NCBI RefSeq assembly: GCF_020667895.1
Contig: NZ_JAFMPS010000001.1
Location: 186,001-250,000, forward strand
Direction: 5' to 3'
DNA length: 64,000 nt
Origin: Alcanivorax sp. 1008
GTDB taxonomy: Bacteria; Pseudomonadota; Gammaproteobacteria; Pseudomonadales; Alcanivoracaceae
Below the pieces are notes generated by a model. That model searched no databases. It saw nothing but the letters and a program-made list of their open reading frames with translations, and was not told where the DNA came from. Both the position numbers and the translations under genes were made by a program. This document shows, in pieces, positions 1 to 9,963 of the stretch. Within the stretch, counting starts at the first letter, position 1. Every line of letters starts with the position of its first letter.

Positions 1-1182
1 AACGAGTTTGCCCGGATTCAAAGGCACTTTGGGTACCCGCTCAATCGGGTGCCATTCGAGCAGTTGAATCTGGATCGTGAGCAGTTACTGCGGCTGGAGC
101 GTCGTGAGGTGGTGCTGGCGATTGATGACAGCGCCAGTCGGACACAATCCTCGGTGCAGGTCTATGCGCCGGTGGGCAGCACCGGCAAGGTGCTGGTGCT
201 GGGGCCGATGCGTTTGTTTGATCAGTACCCTGTGCAAATGCTACTGGTGGTTGGCGGCCTTGGCTTGTTGGCCATGGGGCTTGCCGCCTATTTACTGGTG
301 CGCCCCCTGCAAAACCGACTGTTTCGACTTGGCTCCGCTGTTGAGCAGCTGGGCCGCGGCAATCTTAATGTTCGTGCTGATGCCGGCAGTCCAGATGCCA
401 TTGGCCACTTGGCGGCAACCTTTAACGGTATGACTGCACACATCCGTCGGTTGATTGAGTCTCAGCGCGAGATGACCCGGGCCGTGTCCCATGAGTTGCG
501 CACTCCTGTGGCGCGGCTACGCTTCGGTTTGGAAATGCTGGCGGACATTGATGATGGTGACGAGCGGCGTAGTAAGGTGGAGGCGCTGGATCGGGATATT
601 GATCAGCTGGATGAGCTGATTGATGAAATCCTGACTTTTGCCAGGCTGGAAGAGGGCAGTCCGTCGCTTGATTTCGTCCGGGTGATGATGCCGGCGCTGC
701 TTGAGCGTTTGCATGATGAGTTGATCACAATCAGTGGTGGCATTGACATCAACATTGACGAACATGCGTTGGCGGCGCTGTCGCCGGAAGACGAGTATGC
801 GTTTGGCAGTGAGCGTTACCTGCACCGTGTGCTGCAGAATCTGGTGACTAATGCCCTGCGTTATGCCTCCAGTAAGGTGACATTACGTTATCGGGTGGAT
901 GGAGAGCTGGCAGTGCTGGAAGTAGAGGACGATGGCCCGGGAATAGCACCTTCAGACCGGCAGAGGATTTTCAAACCCTTTGCCCGGCTGGATGAAAGCC
1001 GTCAGCGGAAAAGTGGCGGTTATGGTCTGGGCTTGTCTATTGTTCAGCGTATTGCCGAGTGGCATGGCGGCGGCGTGACAGTGCAGGAAGGAGTCATGGG
1101 CGGCGCTCTGTTTAGCATGACCTGGCCGCGCCAGCCGCGCAGCGCTGCCCACGTTCTTGGTCAAGCGGATAACATGCCGTAA
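1..1182 (+). CDS. Sensor histidine kinase, 5'-truncated by window edge
   Basis: C-terminal 393 codons of a membrane two-component sensor kinase; the frame is open to base 1, so the true start lies upstream. A transmembrane helix (VQMLLVVGGLGLLAMG, about bases 233-300) is followed by a HAMP linker, a HisKA box with the phospho-accepting His in SHELRTP (near base 490) and a HATPase_c domain with N box (NLVTNALRY), G1 (DDGPGIA) and G2 (GYGLGLSI). The periplasmic sensor part is only partly visible, so the ligand cannot be inferred; layout resembles RstB/EnvZ-type kinases. The partner response regulator is probably the gene just upstream, outside the window. Kinase identity is firm; subfamily is not. 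Confidence 0.93.
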   Translation, partial: NEFARIQRHFGYPLNRVPFEQLNLDREQLLRLERREVVLAIDDSASRTQSSVQVYAPVGSTGKVLVLGPMRLFDQYPVQMLLVVGGLGLLAMGLAAYLLVRPLQNRLFRLGSAVEQLGRGNLNVRADAGSPDAIGHLAATFNGMTAHIRRLIESQREMTRAVSHELRTPVARLRFGLEMLADIDDGDERRSKVEALDRDIDQLDELIDEILTFARLEEGSPSLDFVRVMMPALLERLHDELITISGGIDINIDEHALAALSPEDEYAFGSERYLHRVLQNLVTNALRYASSKVTLRYRVDGELAVLEVEDDGPGIAPSDRQRIFKPFARLDESRQRKSGGYGLGLSIVQRIAEWHGGGVTVQEGVMGGALFSMTWPRQPRSAAHVLGQADNMP

Positions 1183-1583
1183 CAGCCCTCTGACAAAGCC
1201 GCCACAGACCGGGCGCCGGTTTTGCTTAATACTGTCCGTGTAGCAATCGAGTGTGACCCTGACTCCTTGGATGTGACCATTGAAAAGCCTGCCTTGCACC
1301 GGCAGGCTTTTTTTTATTGTTGCGTACTGTCTTTATGTACAGTACTCTTGTTCTCCCGGTGAGCACACAGCCCAGCTTCCCACTGCGACCACCACCCGGC
1401 TGACTGTGACTGATCTCCCCTTGCGCCATGGATGGTGCAGCTCGCCGGGCCTGTCTTTGTCCCGATACGCCGCGTTCACTTACATAAACGACGGGGTACA
1501 GCCGCACCACTTTGCGTTACTCTTTCGCGTTTTAATCTGCCGGTCTCCAGACTGAGCGGATGGCGATATTGAGGGAGAGTAAA
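1183..1583. other. 401-base intergenic region before glpK
   Basis: Apart from the terminator at 1284-1316, this stretch holds only weak signals. There is an inverted repeat GTACTG-N10-CAGTAC near 1325-1346 and a purine-rich ribosome site (GAGGGAGAG, 1570-1578) just before glpK. Open frames here on both strands lack family features and are not called. The glpK promoter must lie here, but I cannot point to a convincing -35/-10 pair. Confidence 0.5.
1284..1316 (+). terminator. Rho-independent terminator after the histidine kinase
   Basis: The stem AAGCCTGCC / GGCAGGCTT with a short loop is followed by a run of T. It lies about 100 bases after the kinase stop and ends that transcript. Confidence 0.85.
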
Positions 1584-3077
1584 ATGTCTTGCCTGCTTGC
1601 TATTGATCAGGGCACCACCAGTTCCCGGGCAATTTTATTTGACGGCAACGGCAACCGGTTGGCGCAGACTCAGCGTGAGTTTCGTCAGTATTACCCGGAA
1701 GATGGCTGGGTAGAGCATGATGCCACGCAGATCTGGCAGGACTGTTTGCAACTGTGCCGAGAGGTGCTCAAGGAAGCTGGCAAGACAGCCAGCGAGGTGG
1801 CTGCAATCGGTATCACCAATCAGCGGGAAACCACTGTGTTGTGGGATCGGGCCACTGGCACGCCTGTGGCTCCGGCCATTGTTTGGCAGGATCGACGCAC
1901 TGCTGACCTGTGTGACGAGCTGCGGGCAGCGGGCAAAGAGGAGCTGGTGCAGCAACGCACCGGCCTGCTGCTGGACCCCTATTTTTCCGCCACCAAGTTG
2001 GCATGGCTGCTGGATCATGTGGCGGGCGCTCGACAGCGCGCAGAGGCGGGCGAATTAGCGTTTGGCACCATCGATAGCTGGTTGCTGTGGAACCTGACTG
2101 GTGGTCAGGTACATGCCACAGATGCCACCAATGCGTCGCGCACTCTGTTGTTTGATATTCACCGCCAGTGCTGGGATGAGGAGTTGCTGGCCTTGTTCCG
2201 CATTCCTGCCGCGCTATTGCCGGATGTGCGTGATAGTGCGGCTGATTATGGTCATACCGATACAGCTCTTTTTGGTGGTTCCATCGCCGTGGCGGGTATT
2301 GCTGGCGATCAGCAGGCGGCCTTGGTCGGTCAGGCCTGTTTCAGTCCGGGGATGGTCAAGAGTACCTATGGCACCGGCTGCTTTATGGTACTGAATACGG
2401 GGAGCACAGCTGTGCAGTCGCGTAATCGCCTGCTGACCACCGTTGGCTATCGCCTCAATGGTGAAACAACTTACGCACTGGAAGGCTCGATCTTTGTTGC
2501 CGGCGCGGCCATCCAGTGGCTGCGCGATGGTCTGCGGCTGATCAATCACGCCAGTGAGACTGAGGCGTTGGCGCGTAGCGTCGGTAGCGCCAAAGGCGTT
2601 TATCTGGTGCCTGCTTTTACCGGAATGGGAGCGCCCTGGTGGGATCCTCATGCTCGCGGAGCGTTACTGGGGTTGACCCGTGACACGGGGATCGCCGAGG
2701 TGGTTACCGCTGGTCTTGAATCCGTGTGTTACCAGACCCTCGACCTGCTGGAGGCCATGGGGGCCGATGCCGGTGCCCGGCCGACTGCCCTGCGGGTGGA
2801 TGGTGGCATGGTGGTGAATAACTGGCTGACCCAGACGTTGGCGGACATCCTCGGTATTCGGGTCGATCGGCCAGTGGTCACTGAAACCACGGCATTGGGT
2901 GCGGCCTATCTGGCGGGCCTGCAGGTCGGATTGTTCTCCTCCCTGGAGGAGGTTGCCGGGCGCTGGCAGTGCGAGCGCAGTTTCGCTTCATCATTAGATG
3001 AGCGTTCCCGCCAGCAACGCCATGCAGGCTGGCGGCGCGCGGTGGCGCGGGTGTGTGAGAGTGTGGAGAATCGCTGA
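1584..3077 (+). CDS. glpK: Glycerol kinase
   Basis: Cytosolic FGGY-family kinase that phosphorylates glycerol with ATP to sn-glycerol 3-phosphate, feeding phospholipid synthesis and glycolysis. The N-terminal phosphate motif DQGTTSSRA, the block [10 protein letters not shown] and the C-terminal FGGY signature around [11 protein letters not shown] are all present; 497 residues matches E. coli GlpK (502). An ATG at 1560 is in frame, but 1584 is preferred because GAGGGAGAG lies 6-14 bases upstream and the product then starts [10 protein letters not shown] like the family. No glpF, glpD or glpR is adjacent, so the gene appears monocistronic here. Confidence 0.96.
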   Translation: MSCLLAIDQGTTSSRAILFDGNGNRLAQTQREFRQYYPEDGWVEHDATQIWQDCLQLCREVLKEAGKTASEVAAIGITNQRETTVLWDRATGTPVAPAIVWQDRRTADLCDELRAAGKEELVQQRTGLLLDPYFSATKLAWLLDHVAGARQRAEAGELAFGTIDSWLLWNLTGGQVHATDATNASRTLLFDIHRQCWDEELLALFRIPAALLPDVRDSAADYGHTDTALFGGSIAVAGIAGDQQAALVGQACFSPGMVKSTYGTGCFMVLNTGSTAVQSRNRLLTTVGYRLNGETTYALEGSIFVAGAAIQWLRDGLRLINHASETEALARSVGSAKGVYLVPAFTGMGAPWWDPHARGALLGLTRDTGIAEVVTAGLESVCYQTLDLLEAMGADAGARPTALRVDGGMVVNNWLTQTLADILGIRVDRPVVTETTALGAAYLAGLQVGLFSSLEEVAGRWQCERSFASSLDERSRQQRHAGWRRAVARVCESVENR

Positions 3078-3125
3078 TAGCAGGTTAGTATCACGGACAA
3101 ACGGTCTGTTAGGGCAGATAAAAGT

Positions 3126-3141
3126 TGTGATGTACGTCACG
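3126..3141 (+). promoter_or_regulatory. Candidate CRP/Vfr binding site
   Basis: TGTGA-TGTACG-TCACG matches the CRP half-site arrangement TGTGA-N6-TCACA at 9 of 10 conserved positions. It lies about 140 bases upstream of the tandem diguanylate cyclase genes and 50 bases after glpK. It could link cAMP signalling to c-di-GMP synthesis. No clear -10 is visible, so the regulatory direction is unknown. Confidence 0.45.
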
Positions 3142-3278
3142 TGATGTAATAAGATAGGATTAGCCTAAGTAGTACTTTAGTAGTACCAATCCAGAGGACT
3201 AGTCAGGCTGAACTGAGGCCCATATCCATCTGGTACTTTCCCGAAGCCTTGATGGGGCAGGGAACAGGAGCAGACACC

Positions 3279-4400
3279 ATGCAAGGGACAAATGTCGCAA
3301 CAGCGGCGCAGTTGGAGCACACGGAGCATGCAGCTCGCCCTTGGCGTTTGGTCGTCACGGCGTTGCTTGGTGCGTTGGCTCATACAGCTGTCTGCTGGAT
3401 TGCCTTGCAGTTGGATTTTTTTCGCGGCTCCACGGCGGCGTTCAATCAGCTTTTCGGGCTGATTTGGTTGGGCCATGGATTCATGGCGTTAGTGTTACTC
3501 AGCGGTCTGAGCCAGCGCCTGCAGGACCAGATCATGTCTTTACTGGTGGTGCTCTGGTCTGTACTCGGTTTGCTGGTTTCCGCCTACTTTGTCGATCAGG
3601 TGCGCTTGTGTGTGATGGTGTTGTTTTTTGCCATTTTGCAGACCGGAGTATTCCGCCTCTCGTTTCGTAGCTTTGTCACTGTTAGCACTCTGTGCGTGGC
3701 AGGCTATGCAGCCATCATCTGGCAGGTGGCGGCAGTCTACCCTGAAGCTATTGATGTCACTGCTGAAGTGATCCAGTGGTCAGCGTTCACCCTGATTACT
3801 GTGGGTGCGGTGCTGGTGGCGAATGAAATTTCCAGCATCCGGCGCCAGCTGATTGAGCGTAATGATCAACTCGGCAAGATTGTCGACCGCATTCAGGATA
3901 TGGCGATTCGTGACGAGCTGACAGGGATGTATAACCGCCGCCATGCCACGGAGCGATTAAGCAAGATTCGCGAAATGGGCAATCGGAATGCGTTTGGCTT
4001 TATGGCGCTATATGTCGATCTGGATCACTTCAAGCGGGTCAATGATAACCATGGCCACCACGTCGGTGATGAAGTGCTGCGCGAGTTCTCCAAAATGGTC
4101 CGGGATTCTTTAAGCGGCCGGGACTTCGCCGCCCGTCTGGGTGGTGAGGAATTTCTTGTGGTGCTGGTAAAAACCGACAGGGAGCAGGGATTGGCTATGG
4201 CCGAGAAACTGCGTGATGCGGTTACCCAGTTAAATTTCCCGTCGGCTCCCGGCTTGAAAATGAGCGCTTCTCTCGGTGCCGCTGAATTCAAAGCGGGAGA
4301 ATCTGTGGATCAGCTGCTGGCCCGTGCGGATGCGGCGCTGTATCGTGCCAAGCATGGAGGACGCAATCGCGTCTGTCTGGCTTCGGAGGAGTCGGCATGA
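3279..4400 (+). CDS. Membrane diguanylate cyclase (GGEEF), copy 1
   Basis: Predicted to make cyclic di-GMP from two GTP at the inner membrane. Residues about 20-190 form roughly six hydrophobic segments of an uncharacterised sensor region, then a short coiled linker and a C-terminal GGDEF domain (about 205-370) with DELTGMYNRRH and an intact active-site GGEEF. The inhibitory I-site RxxD expected just before it reads SGRD, so product inhibition is probably lost. The start at 3279 follows AGGAG (3266-3270) by 8 bases; upstream TTG/ATG at 3249/3252 lack such a site. Its stop overlaps the start of the paralogue downstream (ATGA). Signal sensed is unknown. Confidence 0.9.
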   Translation: MQGTNVATAAQLEHTEHAARPWRLVVTALLGALAHTAVCWIALQLDFFRGSTAAFNQLFGLIWLGHGFMALVLLSGLSQRLQDQIMSLLVVLWSVLGLLVSAYFVDQVRLCVMVLFFAILQTGVFRLSFRSFVTVSTLCVAGYAAIIWQVAAVYPEAIDVTAEVIQWSAFTLITVGAVLVANEISSIRRQLIERNDQLGKIVDRIQDMAIRDELTGMYNRRHATERLSKIREMGNRNAFGFMALYVDLDHFKRVNDNHGHHVGDEVLREFSKMVRDSLSGRDFAARLGGEEFLVVLVKTDREQGLAMAEKLRDAVTQLNFPSAPGLKMSASLGAAEFKAGESVDQLLARADAALYRAKHGGRNRVCLASEESA

Positions 4401-5569
4401 TTGCCGATCTGGATCGTGCACGACAATTGGCGGTAAACGAGCAGCGGCTTGTTCGACGCCATGTGAATCTGGCGGTGGCTACTAGCCTGGTGCATACCAC
4501 CATTTGTGCATTTTATCTTTGGGGGGGATATTTCTCTGCCACGGTGCCAGTTTTTCTCGGCCTTTTTGGCTGCGTGTGGCTGGGTAACGTAATTTTGTTA
4601 ATGGCTGTGCGTAGCGGCTGGACCAAGACATTTCGTGATCCGAGCATGTCTCTGAGTCTGGCTTTGTGGCTAACCACCGGATTCCTGATCAGCATCTATT
4701 TTGTTGAAACGCCGGAGCAGAGCAGTGTGTTTGGCGCCGTCTCCACGGATGGATTTCGTATCAGTGTGATGATGGTGTTCTTTGCTGCCATGCTGCTGGC
4801 TTCTTTCCGCCTGAATTTCTGGAAGCTCACGGTGCTGGCGTTATATGCCTCAGGTGGCTATGCATTGGTACTGCTACTGGCGTTCTCTGATCACGGTATC
4901 CGTTTAAGCTTTACTGTCGAGTGGCTGCAGTGGCTTATTTTTTCCATGACGGCCGGTGCCTTCGTTGTTACTGGTGCCAGTATCAATGCACTGCGCAGTA
5001 GTTTGTCTGGCAAAAACGAGGAGCTGGGTAAGGCGTTGGAAATGGTTCGGGAAATGGCCATTCGCGACGAACTGACCGGCCTGTTCAACCGACGCCATAT
5101 TATGGAAATCCTGCAGCAGCAGCAGGCTTTGGCTGATTCCGGAGGATATCGCTTCTGCCTTTGCTATCTGGATCTTGATCATTTTAAACCGATCAATGAC
5201 ACCTACGGCCATGGTGTTGGTGATCAGGTGCTACGCCGTTTCGCTCGTCTGGTACATGACTCGCTGCGTGAGGCCGATTACACCGGTCGTCTGGGCGGAG
5301 AGGAATTCGTGCTGGTGCTGAGTCAGACCGGACTGGAGGAAGCCTGGCAGGTGGCAGAGCGTTTGCGGGTTAGTCTGGAAAAGCAGCTGTTTACCGATCT
5401 CCATCCAGAGCTGCGGGTGACCGTATCCATCGGCGTATCCGAGTACCGCATGGGTGAGCAGATTGACGAGGCGCTGAACCGTGCCGATGGGTGTCTGTAT
5501 AAAGCCAAGGAAGGCGGCCGTAATCGCGTTGTTTGCGAGACCAATCTGGACAGCGTGGCCAGCGCCTGA
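4397..5569 (+). CDS. Membrane diguanylate cyclase (GGEEF), copy 2
   Basis: Paralogue of the preceding gene with the same architecture: about six membrane segments (residues 20-195), a linker and a GGDEF domain (about 215-380) with DELTGLFNRRH and GGEEF. Unlike copy 1, the I-site is intact (READ = RxxD), so this enzyme should be feedback-inhibited by c-di-GMP. Start and preceding stop overlap by 4 bases (ATGA), with GGAGGA at 4385-4390 as ribosome site, implying translational coupling. The pair looks like a tandem duplication that diverged in regulation. Confidence 0.9.
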   Translation: MIADLDRARQLAVNEQRLVRRHVNLAVATSLVHTTICAFYLWGGYFSATVPVFLGLFGCVWLGNVILLMAVRSGWTKTFRDPSMSLSLALWLTTGFLISIYFVETPEQSSVFGAVSTDGFRISVMMVFFAAMLLASFRLNFWKLTVLALYASGGYALVLLLAFSDHGIRLSFTVEWLQWLIFSMTAGAFVVTGASINALRSSLSGKNEELGKALEMVREMAIRDELTGLFNRRHIMEILQQQQALADSGGYRFCLCYLDLDHFKPINDTYGHGVGDQVLRRFARLVHDSLREADYTGRLGGEEFVLVLSQTGLEEAWQVAERLRVSLEKQLFTDLHPELRVTVSIGVSEYRMGEQIDEALNRADGCLYKAKEGGRNRVVCETNLDSVASA

Positions 5570-5572
5570 CAG

Positions 5573-6094
5573 TTACCATTGCTGCGGCACTTTGCGCAGG
5601 TCTGATAGTTCATACCCTTCCTGCTTCAAAAAATTGAGCATGGCCTGATAGGTTTTTTCATCAATTTCAGGTTGCCGGGCCATCACCCAAACATAATCAC
5701 GCTTTTGCCTGCCTATGATGGTGGTCTGATAATCGTCATCCAGCCAGATAATGCGAAAGTCTGCTTTAAACGGCCACAGGAATTGCATCTTCCACACGGC
5801 ATTGGAAGGGTCGTCGGTTACCCAGGCTGTGGGCGTGTAGCGCTTCTTTTCCCCTTCTGCGCTACCAAGGCGAAAGGTGAAGGTGGTGGCGATGGAGCCA
5901 TCATCATTCAGGTCATATCGCTCGATACCATTCCACGCCTGACGTTCTGGCGGCAGCGGTATATGGGCAATTACATACCAGTCGCCCATAAAGCGCGGAA
6001 TATCCACATTTTCCGCCAGACTGATGGGATCGTGGCGGTGACTTTGGCAGCCACCGAGCGTCATCACCATAATGGCAAGTAGCAGTACACGCAT
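5573..6094 (-). CDS. blc: Outer-membrane lipocalin lipoprotein (Blc-like)
   Basis: Bacterial lipocalin, 173 residues (E. coli Blc 177), expected to bind lysophospholipids or fatty acids at the outer membrane. It has a lipoprotein signal with lipobox LGGC near residue 16, the lipocalin GxW block (MGDWYVIAHIP) and beta-barrel features through to the C-terminal helix. The ATG at 6094 is chosen over an in-frame codon at 6148 because AGGAG lies 8 bases upstream and the signal peptide then begins properly. It is separated from groEL by a terminator and so is its own unit. Confidence 0.9.
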   Translation of the reverse strand: MRVLLLAIMVMTLGGCQSHRHDPISLAENVDIPRFMGDWYVIAHIPLPPERQAWNGIERYDLNDDGSIATTFTFRLGSAEGEKKRYTPTAWVTDDPSNAVWKMQFLWPFKADFRIIWLDDDYQTTIIGRQKRDYVWVMARQPEIDEKTYQAMLNFLKQEGYELSDLRKVPQQW

Positions 6095-6167
6095 GACGAT
6101 GGAGCTCCTTGAATATGATGGGTGCAAGAATGAAGCACCGGCAAACAATGCGCTGTGAAGGCCGGAA

Positions 6168-6196
6168 AAAGAAAACCCCGCCGAAGCGGGGTTCTC
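6168..6196 (-). terminator. Terminator of groESL
   Basis: An 8-bp perfect stem AACCCCGC / GCGGGGTT with loop CGAA (6174-6193), followed on the minus strand by TTCTTTTTCC. It sits between the groEL stop and the downstream lipocalin. Confidence 0.88.
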
Positions 6197-6219
6197 TTTA
6201 GTGCAGATGAGCAGACGAC

Positions 6220-7914
<1,695 letters not shown>

Positions 7915-7933
7915 TTAAACGGAGATGGTGGTA

Positions 7934-8224
7934 TCAGCCTTCGACAACGGCGAGAATTTCGTTCTCGCTCATAATCAGCAGTTCTTCACCATTCACCTTG
8001 ACGGTGCTACCGGCGTACTGGCCGAAGATGACTTTGTCACCGACCTTTACGTCCAGTGGGCGTACTTCGCCCTTGTCATTGATCTTGCCCTTGCCTGCAG
8101 CAATAACTTCACCGCGGCTCGGCTTCTCGGCTGCGGAACCTGGCAGAACGATACCGCCGGCGGTTTTGGTTTCTTCCTCCTCGCGGCGTACCAGCACGCG
8201 ATCGTGCAAAGGACGGATGTTCAT
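7934..8224 (-). CDS. groES: Co-chaperonin GroES (Cpn10)
   Basis: The heptameric lid of the GroEL chamber, 96 residues. It begins with the conserved [11 protein letters not shown] block, contains the mobile loop ([10 protein letters not shown]) that docks on GroEL, and ends with the typical [10 protein letters not shown]. First gene of the groESL operon, with a strong GGAG ribosome site immediately upstream. Confidence 0.98.
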   Translation of the reverse strand: MNIRPLHDRVLVRREEEETKTAGGIVLPGSAAEKPSRGEVIAAGKGKINDKGEVRPLDVKVGDKVIFGQYAGSTVKVNGEELLIMSENEILAVVEG

Positions 8225-8297
8225 TACGGTGTTTCTCCTTGTTGATGTTTCGCAACGGGAAACCGGCGGGGACTTAAGGGTCCGCCGGGTGGCCGGG

Positions 8298-8347
8298 TTA
8301 GCACTCCTGTCTGGGGAGTGTTAGCACTCGGCCTTGGCGAGTGCCAA
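8298..8347 (-). promoter_or_regulatory. Two overlapping CIRCE (HrcA) operators
   Basis: On the plus strand TTAGCACTC-N9-GAGTGTTAG (8298-8324) overlaps TTAGCACTC-N9-GAGTGCCAA (8321-8347). Each fits the HrcA inverted repeat TTAGCACTC-N9-GAGTGCTAA with one or two mismatches. They share four bases and lie at the predicted groESL transcription start, so HrcA should repress groESL under non-stress conditions. The double arrangement is unusual. Confidence 0.88.
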
Positions 8348-8374
8348 TCATAGTGACCCGGTTGGCCGAGTCAA
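8347..8374 (-). promoter_or_regulatory. Sigma-70 promoter of groESL
   Basis: On the minus strand TTGACT (8374-8369), a 16-base spacer and TATGAT (8352-8347), so transcription should begin near 8340 inside the CIRCE repeats. No convincing sigma-32 promoter (CTTGAA / CCCCAT with correct spacing) is seen, suggesting HrcA is the main heat-shock control. Confidence 0.75.
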
Positions 8375-8455
8375 TGGGGTTCGCCAGTGGAGGGCTTGAT
8401 GGGGGCGTTAGTGGTGGGTTTCAAGGGGGCGGCTGATGTGGCAGTGATCTTTTCC

Positions 8456-8570
8456 GGCCCTCTGCCGTGGTTGCCCCTTGCCGGGACACGCGGCAAGTAC
8501 GTCCCTGTAGCTCATCTCAGCCATCCCTGGCTTCGATGGTCCCGGCAAGGGGCAACCACGGCAGAGGGCC
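8456..8570. repeat. Giant hairpin element 1 (32-bp perfect arms)
   Basis: Arms at 8456-8487 and 8539-8570 are perfect reverse complements over 32 bases, enclosing a 51-base core. On the minus strand the core contains a small hairpin AGCCA-GGGA-TGGCT and then CAGGGACGT and CCGCGTGTCCCGG. No T-run follows, so it is not a standard terminator. It is related to the element at 8623-8736 in the core but not in the outer arm sequence. Confidence 0.85.
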
Positions 8571-8622
8571 TGCATCTTACTTCTTGCGGACGTTTTCAAT
8601 GATTGGAAACAGTAAAGAGTGA

Positions 8623-8736
8623 GGTCAGAGGGGCTGTTACGGGTTGCCGGGACTGTGTGAGGCATGGATGCCGAACGCAAGCCCCCAGGGATGGGTTCAC
8701 GGCGTGTCCCGGCAACCCGTAACAGCCCCTCTGACC
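8623..8736. repeat. Giant hairpin element 2 (31-bp perfect arms)
   Basis: Arms at 8623-8653 and 8706-8736 are perfect reverse complements over 31 bases around a 52-base core. The plus-strand core carries a small hairpin GGCAT-GG-ATGCC, then CAGGGATG and CGGCGTGTCCCGG, matching the minus-strand core of element 1. The inner seven bases of the arms (CCGGGAC) are shared with element 1; the outer arm sequence is unrelated. Only 52 bases separate the two elements. Confidence 0.85.
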
Positions 8737-8878
8737 GGAGAAGATCACTACCTCAATCTTCTGGTTGATAACCGCAAGCTACCGCGATGACAACCCGGGA
8801 TGAGCGATCCTGTCATGGCAAGCGCGGGCTTCGCTGACCATAATCGCCGCTTCGTCTGATCTGATTCGGGAGAGCAAC

Positions 8879-9637
8879 ATGAACGTGCAAGACAAGGTAG
8901 TAGTGGTAACCGGCGCTGGCCGTGGTTTGGGCCGGGGCATTGCCAAAATGTTTGCCAGCAAGGGCGCCAAAGTCGCCTGCGTGGACCTGAATCAGGCTGA
9001 TCTCGACGAAACCGTGGCCCAGTGCAAGGCGGCTGGCGGCGATGGCAAATCCTATACTGCCAACGTTGCCAAAGAAGAAGACGTGGTCAAGCTCTTCAAT
9101 GACGTGGTTGCCGATTTTGGCGCTCTGCATGGTGTGGTCAACAACGCCGGCATCACCCGCGATGGCCTGCTGGTCAAGGCCAAAGACGGTGAAATCAGCA
9201 CCATGAGCCTGCAGCAGTGGCAGGCGGTCATCGATGTCAACCTGACCGGCGTGTTCCTGTGTGGCCGCGAGGCAGCAGCCCACATGATTCGCCTGGGTGT
9301 TGAAGAAGGTGTGATCGTTAATATTTCCTCGCTGGCCCGTCAGGGCAGCTTTGGCCAGTCCAACTATTCAGCCGCCAAGTCCGGCGTGGCAGCACTGGCG
9401 GAGGTCTGGGCAAAGGAGCTGGCGCGCTACAACATCCGTACCGGCGCCGTGGCGCCGGGCACCATTAACACCGACATGCTGGCGGCGATGAAGCCGGAAG
9501 CCCGTGATCGCCTGATCAGTGCGGTGCCGCTGAAGCGTCTTGGTGAGCCGGAAAACATTGGCATGACCGTGTTGTTTATCTTCGAGAACGACTATTTCAC
9601 CGGTCGTTGCATCGATCTGGATGGCGGTCTGCGCTAA
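8879..9637 (+). CDS. Short-chain dehydrogenase/reductase, FabG-like
   Basis: NAD(P)-dependent SDR of 252 residues, likely a 3-oxoacyl reductase acting on a CoA or ACP thioester. It shows the Rossmann glycine motif GAGRGLGRG, the NNAG block (NNAGITRDG), the catalytic Ser in ISSLARQG and the YxxxK pair (YSAAK). The start has GGGAGAG 4-10 bases upstream. No fab genes surround it, so a housekeeping FabG role is less likely than a beta-oxidation or alcohol/ketone role. Substrate cannot be fixed from sequence. Confidence 0.85.
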   Translation: MNVQDKVVVVTGAGRGLGRGIAKMFASKGAKVACVDLNQADLDETVAQCKAAGGDGKSYTANVAKEEDVVKLFNDVVADFGALHGVVNNAGITRDGLLVKAKDGEISTMSLQQWQAVIDVNLTGVFLCGREAAAHMIRLGVEEGVIVNISSLARQGSFGQSNYSAAKSGVAALAEVWAKELARYNIRTGAVAPGTINTDMLAAMKPEARDRLISAVPLKRLGEPENIGMTVLFIFENDYFTGRCIDLDGGLR

Positions 9638-9642
9638 GCCTT

Positions 9643-9963
9643 ATGCCGGTAGCCGTCGATCCGCAATCTGAGTTTGCTCACGCCGTGTATCAGATCATGG
9701 CGGCGATCCCGCCGGGCAAAGTGGCCAGCTACGGCGCTATCGCGGCGCAGGCGGGGTTTCCCCGCCATGCTCGCTTTGTTGGTCGTTTGATGGGCACCTT
9801 GCCGAAGGGCTCGAAGCTGCCGTGGTGGCGGGTGATTCGCAGCGATGGCCGCTCCGGGATGACCGGGGCGGCGGCTGAGCGACAGCTGACGAGGCTAGTG
9901 GCGGAGGGAGTGATCGTCATCGGTGGTCGAGTCGACATGCGTCGCTATGCTGCTTTCCTCTGA
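9643..9963 (+). CDS. Alkyltransferase-like protein (ATL), DNA lesion recognition
   Basis: Homologue of the C-terminal domain of O6-alkylguanine-DNA alkyltransferase, 106 residues. The active-site PCHR motif of true alkyltransferases reads PWWRV here: the acceptor Cys is Trp, as in ATL proteins, which bind O6-alkylguanine and recruit nucleotide-excision repair rather than repairing directly. The usual His is also Trp, which is atypical. The start at 9643 lies 6 bases after the upstream reductase stop with no strong ribosome site, suggesting coupling. Its 3' end overlaps the convergent transporter by 69 bases. Confidence 0.85.
   Translation: MPVAVDPQSEFAHAVYQIMAAIPPGKVASYGAIAAQAGFPRHARFVGRLMGTLPKGSKLPWWRVIRSDGRSGMTGAAAERQLTRLVAEGVIVIGGRVDMRRYAAFL

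Larger units (their letters stand above)
8375..8878. other. Intergenic region dominated by two hairpin elements
   Basis: The 504 bases between the groESL promoter and the next gene hold the hairpin elements at 8456-8570 and 8623-8736, with nothing convincing elsewhere. Open frames here are by-products of the inverted repeats. The promoter for the short-chain reductase presumably lies in 8737-8870, with its ribosome site GGGAGAG at 8868-8874. Confidence 0.6.

Noticed and set aside
1280-1555. 91-codon open frame upstream of glpK
   Set aside because: Starts inside the terminator hairpin, has no ribosome site and no homology-like features.
8387-8680. Short open frames on both strands across the hairpin elements
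   Set aside because: They are produced by the inverted repeats and have no ribosome sites.
8456-8736. Hairpin elements as integron attC sites
   Set aside because: No integrase or cassette array is present, and attC arms are imperfect with unpaired bulges, while these arms are perfect.
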